From positions 1 to 6,259 of the forward strand of contig JAGWHA010000037.1 of the NCBI GenBank assembly GCA_028867095.1: a DNA stretch of 6,259 nt. The letters are read 5' to 3'. Source of the stretch: Microcaldota archaeon (lineage in GTDB: Archaea > Micrarchaeota > Micrarchaeia > Micrarchaeales > CABMGC01). The notes under the pieces are model-generated. The model saw only the letters and a program-made list of their open reading frames with translations. It had not been told where the DNA came from and did no database searches. Shown here in pieces: positions 1-6,154 of the stretch. The position numbers and the translations under genes were made by a program. Each line of letters begins with the position of its first letter. Within the stretch, counting starts at the first letter, position 1.

Positions 1-1094
1 ACTCGAACTTCGCCCTTCTTGGCAGCTTTGCGCTGATGGGGATGTACCTTGTCGCATTTGCGAGCTCGCTTGTCTCGATATTCATAGGGCTTGAGCTGAT
101 GGGAATATCGACGATATTTGCGATGCTGCTCAGCAAGAGGGTCGCGATAGAGGCAAGCGTCAAGCTGTTCATACTCGCGTCGGTCGCGATTGCACTGTTC
201 TCCTTTGGGATGGTGCTGGTTTACGGGGCTACGGGAAGCGCTGCGCTTGTCGCGCCGGCCACAGCGGGCAACCTGATTCTTGTCGCTCTTGGGATGATAC
301 TCGCAGCGCTAGGATTCGAGGCTGCGCTCTTCCCCTTCAACCTCTGGGTGCCGGATGTCTACCAGGGTGCAAGCACCTACGTCACTGCGATGATAGGCGG
401 GATAAACAAGAAGGTCGGGTTCCTCGCGCTGATCGAGGTGCTCTTCCTGCTCTTTGCTGCGGACACGGCCGTCTTTGTGCCGATAATGTATGCGCTTTCC
501 GTAATCACGATGTTCTACGGGAACATCGCCGCGCTTGCGCAGAGGAACGTGAAGAGGATGCTCGCGTACTCCTCGATTGCTCAGGCGGGATACATTGCGA
601 TCGGGCTGGCAGTGGCGAGCAGCTACTCGCTCTCGGCGAGCCTCTTCCAGATATTTGCGCACATGATAATGTTCATAGGGGCGATCGCGGTGGTGCTTTT
701 CATGGAGAGCAAAAACAGAAACGAGATAAACGACTACATAGGTCTTCACAAGGAGAGCAGCGTCGCTGCCTTCTGCTTCGCGATAATGCTGCTAAGCCTA
801 ATCGGAACGCCCCTCACAATGGGCTTCATAGGCAAGTTCCTCCTCTTCTCAAGCGCGGTGTACGGAGGGGCGCTGGCGCTTGCGCTATTTGGGGTACTAA
901 ACAGCATGATCTCCGTATACTACTACTTTAAGGTAATAACCGCAATGTATTCGAACAAGAGCGGCCCTCAGCGCCTTCGCGTGAAGGGAAACGTGCTGCT
1001 GGTGATTGTGCTGTGCACCCTGCTTGTAATCGGGTTAGGGGTGTATCCGAACCTGATGATGGGGCTTGCAAGCTCTGCTGCGGCCCTGGTTTGA
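1..1094 (+). CDS. nuoN: NuoN/FpoN-like proton-pumping membrane subunit, 5'-partial
   Basis: This is the C-terminal 363 residues of an antiporter-like membrane subunit of respiratory complex I (NADH:quinone oxidoreductase) or the archaeal F420H2 dehydrogenase. The subunit conducts protons across the cytoplasmic membrane. The frame is open from base 3 with no stop, so the ATG at 36 is internal and an N-terminal part (about 110-130 residues, judged from NuoN proteins of about 480) lies outside the window. Family landmarks in order are a FxGLELMGI segment, YGATGS, PFNLWVPDVYQGAS (nt ~333-368), GGINKKVGF, the NVKRMLAYSSIAQAGY loop/helix (nt ~547-595), GFIGKFLLF (nt ~823-849) and NSMISVYYYFKV (nt ~901-936). 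Nearly the whole protein is hydrophobic helix. The lysines of NKK and GKF, typical of the proton path, are present. The family's FHxW histidine is Asn here, and the SSIAH histidine is Gln. The subunit name (NuoN or FpoN) cannot be settled without the neighbouring operon. The stop lies 10 bases before the next gene. Confidence 0.9.
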   Translation, partial: SNFALLGSFALMGMYLVAFASSLVSIFIGLELMGISTIFAMLLSKRVAIEASVKLFILASVAIALFSFGMVLVYGATGSAALVAPATAGNLILVALGMILAALGFEAALFPFNLWVPDVYQGASTYVTAMIGGINKKVGFLALIEVLFLLFAADTAVFVPIMYALSVITMFYGNIAALAQRNVKRMLAYSSIAQAGYIAIGLAVASSYSLSASLFQIFAHMIMFIGAIAVVLFMESKNRNEINDYIGLHKESSVAAFCFAIMLLSLIGTPLTMGFIGKFLLFSSAVYGGALALALFGVLNSMISVYYYFKVITAMYSNKSGPQRLRVKGNVLLVIVLCTLLVIGLGVYPNLMMGLASSAAALV

Positions 1095-1104
1095 TTTGAT
1101 TTTC

Positions 1105-1887
1105 ATGGCAACTGCCGAAGATGTAATTGACGAGCACTTGGGGATGATAGGTAGGGGAACCGCCGAGGAGATTGCTGAGAACAGGTCGGTCGCGGAAGCT
1201 TTCAAGGTCCCGCAGACCGTCGCTGACAAGCCTGCCACCATAACGGTGGACCAGCTGATCTCGCAGAAGGTTAGGGTCGAGTCATTGGTGGACATAGAGG
1301 AGGAGGTCTACAGGGTGTACAACAAGAAGCAGGTGAACATCAGCGGCGCTGACATCTACATACGCATCTTCGTGCTTGGGACAAGGGGGGAGAACGCAAG
1401 GGTCATACTCTTCAAGGATAAGGCGGACCTTGCAAACTCGATACCGATTGAGAGGGGGGATAGGATACTTGCGAGCAAGTTCGTGGTCAAGAGGGGATAC
1501 AACGGGCTTGAGCTCGCGAGCATAGACCGCTCCACGATAGAGAGGATACGGCGCTCGGACACGGGCATGATAAGGTTTGACGTAATAGACGGCCTAAGCG
1601 AGGTTGACGTGATCGGCAGGATCACCTCGATAGGGCAGGTGAGGCACTCCATCTTTGCAATCTCAAACGACAACGACTCCTGCACATTCACGATGACGGA
1701 CGGATTCGACGACCTCAAGGTCACGGTGCTCGGGAATGCGGTGAGGGAGATATCTCAGGCGCATCCTGGGGAGATTGTGAAGGTCGAGTTCGCGCAGGTC
1801 AGGAAGGGGAACGGCAAGACCGAGCTATACGTAAACGAGTCCTCTAGGATCCTTGTAAGCGAGACGCTGAAGGAGCGGCTGCGCTGA
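1105..1887 (+). CDS. Two-OB-fold single-stranded nucleic-acid-binding protein, RPA/SSB-like
   Basis: The likely product is a 260-residue soluble protein that binds single-stranded DNA (or RNA) through two OB-folds. I place the start at ATG 1105, ten bases after the upstream stop. The longer frame from 1066 would overlap the NuoN-like gene and add MQALLRPWFDLIF, which looks like read-through of that gene's end in another frame. From the 1105 start, residues 1-50 are charged and probably helical. Residues ~53-147 form a first OB-like block (VRVESLVDIEEE, ADIYIRIFVLGT, ARVILFKDKA, GDRILASKFVVKRGYNGLEL). Residues ~165-249 form a second (DVIGRITSIGQVR, CTFTMTDGFDDLKVTVLG, GEIVKVEFAQVRKGNGKTELYVN). 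The second matches the OB-fold pattern of archaeal RPA: a VIGRI strand, a central strand ending in a conserved Gly, then GE-V-V and a final strand after a GNGK turn. There is no zinc-finger cysteine cluster, unlike some archaeal RPA41 proteins. No clear Shine-Dalgarno sequence precedes the ATG. It is probably co-transcribed with the gene before it. Fold call fairly secure; exact role inferred. Confidence 0.75.
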   Translation: MATAEDVIDEHLGMIGRGTAEEIAENRSVAEAFKVPQTVADKPATITVDQLISQKVRVESLVDIEEEVYRVYNKKQVNISGADIYIRIFVLGTRGENARVILFKDKADLANSIPIERGDRILASKFVVKRGYNGLELASIDRSTIERIRRSDTGMIRFDVIDGLSEVDVIGRITSIGQVRHSIFAISNDNDSCTFTMTDGFDDLKVTVLGNAVREISQAHPGEIVKVEFAQVRKGNGKTELYVNESSRILVSETLKERLR

Positions 1888-1890
1888 TCA
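1885..1890. other. Abutting convergent stop codons (TGATCA)
   Basis: The plus-strand OB-fold gene stops with TGA at 1885-1887. The minus-strand ATPase gene stops with TGA read from 1890-1888. The two coding regions touch with no base between them, so transcripts from both sides must terminate inside, or run into, the opposing gene. No T-rich terminator tract is visible at the junction on either strand. Confidence 0.95.
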
Positions 1891-4668
1891 TCTCTGGCCG
1901 TACTTGGCAAGGAAGTTCAGGTACCTTCCCACCACAAGGCTTGGCGCCGACGGCTTTATCTTCTGTATTATGCCTACAAGGTCCTCGGTCGAGATCACCG
2001 CCTCGGCGGCCCCGCGGATGCTCTGCTCAAGCGCGTTCATCTTCGCCTGCCTGCAGATGTTGACGATGTCAGCGCCCGTGTATCCCTGCGAGATCTCGGC
2101 GAGCTTGTCGAAGTCTATCTGGCTGTTTGCGACCTTCGAGAGGTTCTTCTTGAATATCTCGCTCCTCTCCTCCTTGCTTGGCGGGCCCACGTAGATTATC
2201 TTGTCTATCCTTCCGGGCCTAAGCAGCGCAGGGTCCAGCACGTCCGGCCTGTTGGTGGTTGCCACCATGACTATGTTGTAGTCCGACTTTATGCCGTCAA
2301 GCTGCTCGAGGAACTCGCCGGTGAACTGCACCCCCTTCTCGCTCGCCTGGTCCCTTGCCGGCACCACGGCGTCTATCTCGTCTATGAACACGATTGCCGG
2401 GGCGTTCTCCTTTGCCCTGTCGAAGGTCTGGCGGATCGATTCGATTGCGCGCTCTGGGCCGTACTTGCTTATCTCGTTTCCTGACAGGGTGATGAGGTGC
2501 ACGTCGCCCAGCTCGTTTGTCACCGCGCGCATGAGCATCGTCTTGCCGGTTCCGGGTGGGCCGAAGAGAAGGATCCCCTTGACGTTCTGGATGTCGTATT
2601 TCTTTAGCAGCTCCGGATGGAGTATCGGGACCTCCACCGCCTCGTGCAGCGCCCTCTTTGCATCGTCAAGACCGACGACGTCCTCGACCGCCACCTTGTT
2701 TGCGGTGTCCTCGACCTGGGTGTTGTGCGTCCTCCTCTCGTAGTCCACCTTGAATGCGTTGTACTTATCGATCTGCGCAAGCGAGGTCGAAGGCTTGGTC
2801 ACCTTCACAAGCGCGACGATGTCCGCCATGTTTATCTTTAGCACCTTGCCCTTTCCGGTCGCCTCGTCAGCCGCCTCCCTTGCCACGTTCTCGGAGAGGC
2901 TCTTTATGTCGGCCCCCGAGTACCTGTCGGTTATCTCGGCGAGCTTCTGGTAGTCCACGTCACCGGTTATCGGGAGCTTCTTGAAGTAGTACTGGAGTAT
3001 CTTCTTTCTTCCCTGCAGATTTGGAAGGGGGATGTAGATTATCTTGTCGAATCTTCCCGACCTCATTATGCTCGGGTCCAGGAACTGCGGCAGGTTTGTG
3101 GCTCCGACTATCACCACCCCCTCTATCTTCTGGAACCCGTCCATCTCGCTGAGCAACGTGGAGAGGATCTGCCTCCCCGTCTCGCTGTCCTGCACTTCCC
3201 TGTTGCTTGCGATGTTGTCAATCTCATCGAAGAATAGGATCGCCGGGGTGTGCTTCTTTGCGATCGTGAACATCTTTTCTATCGTCTGCGCGCTCTGCCC
3301 GGGATATGGGGAGAGGATCTGCGATGCCTTTATGTAGAAGAATCCCGCGCGCAGCTCGTTTGCAAGCGCCCGCATTATGTATGTCTTTCCCGTTCCGGGT
3401 GGGCCGAAGAGAAGGATTCCCTTTGGCGGCTTTATGTTGTATGCGCCTGCGAGCTCCCTCTTCTCGATGGGGGCGAGGATCGCCTCCTTGAGCTCCTGCT
3501 TTACGTCCTCGTAGTTTGCGACGTCGTCAAGCGTCTCCCTCGTCCCTGTGGTGAGGTCCTCGAATACGCTGCCGAACTTGCCGCGGAAGTCCTGCTTCAT
3601 GACCTCAAGGGCCCTGACCACCTGGACGTCGTTGTACTCCAGGAAGAAGAGAATCGGGGGGGTTATCGCAAACCCGATGAGCGGAAGGAGGCTGTAGTGG
3701 GATCCTGTGAGGTACGAGATTCCTATGTACGCAGCCGGGATCACGGCGCTGAAGAGGCTCGCCTCAGTCCCCTTGTACTTGGAGCGGCTTTTCACGGCGT
3801 AGTTGCTGATCACAAAGACGACAAACACCCAGACTATCAGCTGCGCGACAACGAAGATGAAGTTGCTGATGAGCGCCACGAACGCAAGGGAGAGGCCGGT
3901 AAAGATCTTCTCGGCCACCGCGAAGCTAACAAACGCGCCTACCGAGCTTGTGAACGCGCTTGAGAACGTGGAGAAGCTGGGAAGCAGCTTTGAGGGGACG
4001 GTGTAGAGGCTTGCGCCGCTCTGCACCGTTTGCGCAAAGGAGTAAGTGGGATCGAAGGCGATGCTTCCGGTGTTCTGGAGCCCGGTAAGTCCGGATGATG
4101 CGGATACTATCAGCACCGTGACCGCCGCAGCGACTGCGCCCCTGCGCAGGCCGATTGTTAGTATCGTGAGCACAAAGACCGGTATCTCAAAGACATACCC
4201 GAAGACGGAGAAGGGAAGCGCGAGCAGCGCGTAGATGAATATTATCGAGCGGTAGTGCTTGTAGCCCAGAAAGAACGAGAAGCTCATAAAAAGGGTGAAG
4301 AGCCAGGCGATGAGAGGGACCTGGAAGAGGAACATCGGGAAGGTCTCAAAGAGCAGCGCCATCAGCCCGATCAGCGGCTGGAGCAGCGTGACTATGAACG
4401 TGAAGACCGTGAGCACCCCCAGGATAGGAATGGGAAAGAGGGGGAGGGCGGATGCGACCGAGACCAGCGCGAACACCGCTGCGACTCCGTCCGGGAAGTG
4501 CTGTGCAGAGACCAGCTGGCGCAGCATGTCCTTGAACGTGTACATGTAGAGAGGGGTAAGCTTGTATGACGGCTCCTCCTTACTTACCTGGGGCCTCTTG
4601 CCAAATGAAATCGCTGGATTCTTTCCAGTACCGACACTAGGCTTGCCAACTTTCGAAGTCTCTGGCAT
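1888..4668 (-). CDS. Polytopic membrane protein fused to tandem CDC48-type AAA+ ATPase modules
   Basis: A 926-residue ATP-driven unfoldase/translocase-like protein, predicted in the cytoplasmic membrane. Residues 1-60 are polar. Residues ~61-345 hold about 8-10 hydrophobic segments (near 61-80, 82-107, 111-136, 141-160, 162-192, 240-289, 303-320, 326-343). Module D1 has Walker A GPPGTGKT at 422-429, Walker B FFDEID at 479-484, sensor Asn525 and arginine-finger candidates Arg536/Arg539. Module D2 has Walker A at 703-710, Walker B FIDEID at 761-766, Asn806 and Arg817/Arg820. Both modules therefore look able to hydrolyse ATP. D1 pore loop 1 has Tyr455 between two prolines (SPYPGQ). The D2 loop reads SKYGPER instead of the usual WVGESE-like sequence. 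SGADI (584-588) and TGADI (864-868) follow each module as in CDC48/FtsH AAA domains. There is no CDC48 N-domain, no FtsH HEXXH zinc-protease motif, no Lon protease domain and no C-terminal HbYX tail (it ends YGQR). The start is ATG 4668, 26 bases from a TATA box, which fits leaderless expression. A membrane-protein dislocase role is inferred; substrates are unknown. Confidence 0.93.
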   Translation of the reverse strand: MPETSKVGKPSVGTGKNPAISFGKRPQVSKEEPSYKLTPLYMYTFKDMLRQLVSAQHFPDGVAAVFALVSVASALPLFPIPILGVLTVFTFIVTLLQPLIGLMALLFETFPMFLFQVPLIAWLFTLFMSFSFFLGYKHYRSIIFIYALLALPFSVFGYVFEIPVFVLTILTIGLRRGAVAAAVTVLIVSASSGLTGLQNTGSIAFDPTYSFAQTVQSGASLYTVPSKLLPSFSTFSSAFTSSVGAFVSFAVAEKIFTGLSLAFVALISNFIFVVAQLIVWVFVVFVISNYAVKSRSKYKGTEASLFSAVIPAAYIGISYLTGSHYSLLPLIGFAITPPILFFLEYNDVQVVRALEVMKQDFRGKFGSVFEDLTTGTRETLDDVANYEDVKQELKEAILAPIEKRELAGAYNIKPPKGILLFGPPGTGKTYIMRALANELRAGFFYIKASQILSPYPGQSAQTIEKMFTIAKKHTPAILFFDEIDNIASNREVQDSETGRQILSTLLSEMDGFQKIEGVVIVGATNLPQFLDPSIMRSGRFDKIIYIPLPNLQGRKKILQYYFKKLPITGDVDYQKLAEITDRYSGADIKSLSENVAREAADEATGKGKVLKINMADIVALVKVTKPSTSLAQIDKYNAFKVDYERRTHNTQVEDTANKVAVEDVVGLDDAKRALHEAVEVPILHPELLKKYDIQNVKGILLFGPPGTGKTMLMRAVTNELGDVHLITLSGNEISKYGPERAIESIRQTFDRAKENAPAIVFIDEIDAVVPARDQASEKGVQFTGEFLEQLDGIKSDYNIVMVATTNRPDVLDPALLRPGRIDKIIYVGPPSKEERSEIFKKNLSKVANSQIDFDKLAEISQGYTGADIVNICRQAKMNALEQSIRGAAEAVISTEDLVGIIQKIKPSAPSLVVGRYLNFLAKYGQR

Positions 4669-4690
4669 GCTACTATTAAGAAGGGGGAGA

Positions 4691-4698
4691 TTTTAAAC
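4691..4698 (-). promoter_or_regulatory. TATA box for the membrane AAA+ gene
   Basis: Read on the minus strand the sequence is GTTTAAAA. Its centre is about 26-27 bases upstream of the A of ATG 4668. In archaea transcription starts about 24-27 bases after the TATA centre, so the mRNA would begin at or next to the ATG, giving a leaderless transcript. The 56-base gap after the upstream gene leaves room for this separate promoter. Confidence 0.65.
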
Positions 4699-4703
4699 CT
4701 TGC

Positions 4704-4721
4704 ATCCGACTGAAAGCGGAT
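4704..4721 (-). other. Short inverted repeat after the 4725 stop
   Basis: ATCCG at 4704-4708 pairs with CGGAT at 4717-4721 around an 8-base loop. It sits directly after the stop codon (TAA at 4727-4725) of the minus-strand unknown gene and just upstream of the TATA box of the ATPase gene. It could weakly mark transcript termination or be a binding site, but a 5-bp stem can occur by chance and no strong T-tract follows it. Confidence 0.25.
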
Positions 4722-4724
4722 AGG

Positions 4725-5549
4725 TTAGCCGTTCTGGTCGCGCCTAAGCGCCCCCATCATTCCCTCCCGGATCGCATGCTCTATGAAAAGGGAGAGCATC
4801 TTGCCTGTAGGGGTGTTTGCGTACATCTGTATCCTGTCCCTGTCGCGCTTTATTATCAGTATCGATTTCGAGGTCTTGGAGTTGCTTATCGCAAGCTGGA
4901 GCTTCTGCTCCTCTGTCAGCCCGGCTGCCCCGTCGGTGCTCTCCTTGTACGCCTCGTCGAATTGCGAGACGGAGGCAAGCACCTTGTCGTGGATCTCCCA
5001 GAGCCTGTTTCCCGAGGTGTCCCTGCCCCGCAGCGAGAGCACGTTGTCCTCGAGCAGCTTGAGTCCAATCATCCTGCTCGCCGCCAGATTTATCAGGCTG
5101 TCGACCGCGCTGTCCTGCGATAGCCTTTGGATTACCTTGAGCGGGTCCGTCTCCGGAAGATGCTTTGAGCTGCAGGGGAGCGTGCAGATCACGACCGAAT
5201 CCGCCTTGTACATGTCCATCTTCTCTCCGCTGCTGAGGCGCCTAAACTCCTCCAGGAAAAGATCCAGCACCGTGTCCCTGCCCCTCTGGGAGGAGATAAC
5301 CTCGTAGAGGTTGCCCTCAAGCCTTATCTTTATCAGCACCGTGAGCTGCTGGTCCAGCCTCCCTGGGTGCGAGTCTAGCAGGTCCACTATGGTGGAGCCG
5401 CTCCTTATGCGCCACCTAATCAGGGGGACCCCGGAAAAGTGGCTTATTCCCTTCTCGCACACGTTGTTTAGCGCGGTTTCAAGGATCAGCCTGGTCTTCT
5501 TTAGGACCTCGTCTTTCTCCACCATCCTGCTTGCGGCGTTTGTTCCCAT
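4725..5549 (-). CDS. Protein of unknown function, soluble, 274 residues
   Basis: I do not recognise this protein. An in-frame TTG at 5621 would lengthen it by 24 residues but would overlap the upstream gene by 62 bases. ATG 5549 lies 10 bases after that gene's stop and gives a 274-residue protein, so I prefer it. The short gap suggests co-transcription and possibly translational coupling; only a weak purine run (GAGAGA) precedes the ATG. From that start the protein has a helical N-terminus (~10-35), then alternating strand/helix blocks (RWRIRSGSTIVDLLDS, LTVLIKIRLEGNLYEVISS, DSVVICTLPCSSK). An acidic/helical middle contains GRDTSGNRLWEIHDKV. The C-terminal block is ILIIKRDRDRIQMYANT followed by a long helix. 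No transmembrane segment, signal peptide or nucleotide-binding P-loop is seen. Two cysteines lie close together in ICTLPCSS. Base composition and codon use resemble the neighbours, so there is no sign of transfer. Confidence 0.75.
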   Translation of the reverse strand: MGTNAASRMVEKDEVLKKTRLILETALNNVCEKGISHFSGVPLIRWRIRSGSTIVDLLDSHPGRLDQQLTVLIKIRLEGNLYEVISSQRGRDTVLDLFLEEFRRLSSGEKMDMYKADSVVICTLPCSSKHLPETDPLKVIQRLSQDSAVDSLINLAASRMIGLKLLEDNVLSLRGRDTSGNRLWEIHDKVLASVSQFDEAYKESTDGAAGLTEEQKLQLAISNSKTSKSILIIKRDRDRIQMYANTPTGKMLSLFIEHAIREGMMGALRRDQNG

Positions 5550-5559
5550 TCTCTCAACT

Positions 5560-6033
5560 TCAGTATTGTAAATATGAATCCTTCCTGGCACAGATGCCAG
5601 CCTCCACGAGATGGTCCTCAAGCAGGGCGGCAGGCGTCTTGCCCCTCTCGAGCCCGTAGGTCTTCACGCGTATGCTCAGTTTGCCCACCTCCACCACCCC
5701 GATAAGGTTCTCTGGCGTCGAGTACTTTTTGATCAGCTCCGCCTCGGCAGCGCCTGAAACGGCCCTGTTTCTCTCAGAATAGCTCTTTCTGATCGCAGCC
5801 AGCTCCGCAGGGAACGAGGGGGCATTTTCCAGAATGTGCCACCCTGCAATCGTACTGTCTGTGTTCACAAACTGGCTTACCTGGACCTCATTACTGAATG
5901 CGCCCTTCTCTCCACCCTCCTTGAGCGCGCTGTAGAGCGCGCCATAGATGCGCTCGGTGTCAGGGGCTCCGCTAAGCTCGATTATATGTATGTCCTTCTT
6001 CTCCGCGCCCCTTTTCTCCTTGAAAACCGCCAT
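5560..6033 (-). CDS. Protein of unknown function, soluble, about 157 residues
   Basis: Unrecognised. The frame can start at GTG 6057 (165 residues) or ATG 6033 (157 residues, beginning MAVFKEKRGAEKK). I prefer ATG because a TATA-like box at 6065-6073 would place the transcript start near 6043, downstream of the GTG. A second AT-rich element at 6089-6097 could instead serve the GTG, so the start is uncertain by 24 bases. The protein looks alpha/beta: a strand DIHIIELSG near the N-terminus, a helix ERIYGALYSALKEG, a second strand/loop block (EVQVSQFVNTDSTIAGWHIL), charged helices, a strand pair LIGVVEVGKLSIRVKTYGLERG, and a final helix with the only cysteine (AGICARKD). No membrane segments or known catalytic motif are visible. 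It is the first gene of a probable two-gene unit with the 4725-5549 gene, and its stop is 10 bases before that gene's ATG. Confidence 0.7.
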   Translation of the reverse strand: MAVFKEKRGAEKKDIHIIELSGAPDTERIYGALYSALKEGGEKGAFSNEVQVSQFVNTDSTIAGWHILENAPSFPAELAAIRKSYSERNRAVSGAAEAELIKKYSTPENLIGVVEVGKLSIRVKTYGLERGKTPAALLEDHLVEAGICARKDSYLQY

Positions 6034-6064
6034 CAAATCAGACAAATCCCTTGGCACTGCGGAG

Positions 6065-6073
6065 TTTTTAAAT
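6065..6073 (-). promoter_or_regulatory. TATA-like box for the two-gene unknown unit
   Basis: On the minus strand this reads ATTTAAAAA. Its centre (6069) is 36 bases from ATG 6033 and only 12 from GTG 6057. With normal archaeal spacing the transcript would start near 6043 and leave a leader of about 10 bases before ATG 6033. A weaker alternative is AATTATACA at 6097-6089. Confidence 0.5.
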
Positions 6074-6121
6074 CAGGTTTATGGTTTTGTATAATTGCCA
6101 AAATGCGCCAGTAATCGGATA

Positions 6122-6131
6122 TTAATATTAA
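6122..6131 (+). promoter_or_regulatory. TATA-like box for tRNA-Tyr
   Basis: TTAATATTAA, inside the perfect 12-base palindrome at 6121-6132, is centred about 28 bases before the mature tRNA 5' end (6155). That spacing fits an archaeal promoter with a start site a few bases upstream of the tRNA. Confidence 0.5.
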
Positions 6132-6154
6132 TCTTAAGGCAATAATGATTATGC

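Noticed and set aside
36..38. ATG at 36 as the start of the NuoN-like gene
   Set aside because: The frame is open back to base 3 with matching hydrophobic sequence, and the protein is much shorter than the family, so this is an internal Met of a truncated gene.
309..749. Minus-strand open frame of 146 codons
   Set aside because: It lies wholly opposite the well-supported NuoN-like gene, and its product is rich in Arg/His/Glu, typical of antisense readings of GC-rich genes.
1356..1724. Minus-strand open frame of 122 codons
   Set aside because: Antisense to the OB-fold gene; low-complexity Ser/Leu/Ile composition and no family signal.
3250..3963. Plus-strand open frame of 237 codons
   Set aside because: Antisense to the D1 module and membrane part of the AAA+ gene; charged, repetitive composition and no recognisable domain.
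4255..4569. Plus-strand frame encoding a Glu/Arg-rich product
   Set aside because: It mirrors codons of the hydrophobic segments on the other strand, so it is a shadow.
1888..4668. FtsH or Lon membrane protease
   Set aside because: There are two AAA modules, no HEXXH zinc site, no Lon Ser-Lys domain, and the C-terminus ends soon after the second AAA lid.
4783..5307. Plus-strand open frame of 174 codons
   Set aside because: Antisense to the 274-residue unknown gene; Ser/Leu-rich, as expected of a shadow frame.
5550..5621. N-terminal extension of the 274-residue protein from TTG 5621
   Set aside because: It would overlap the upstream gene by 62 bases and use a rare start codon, whereas ATG 5549 gives a normal 10-base operon gap.
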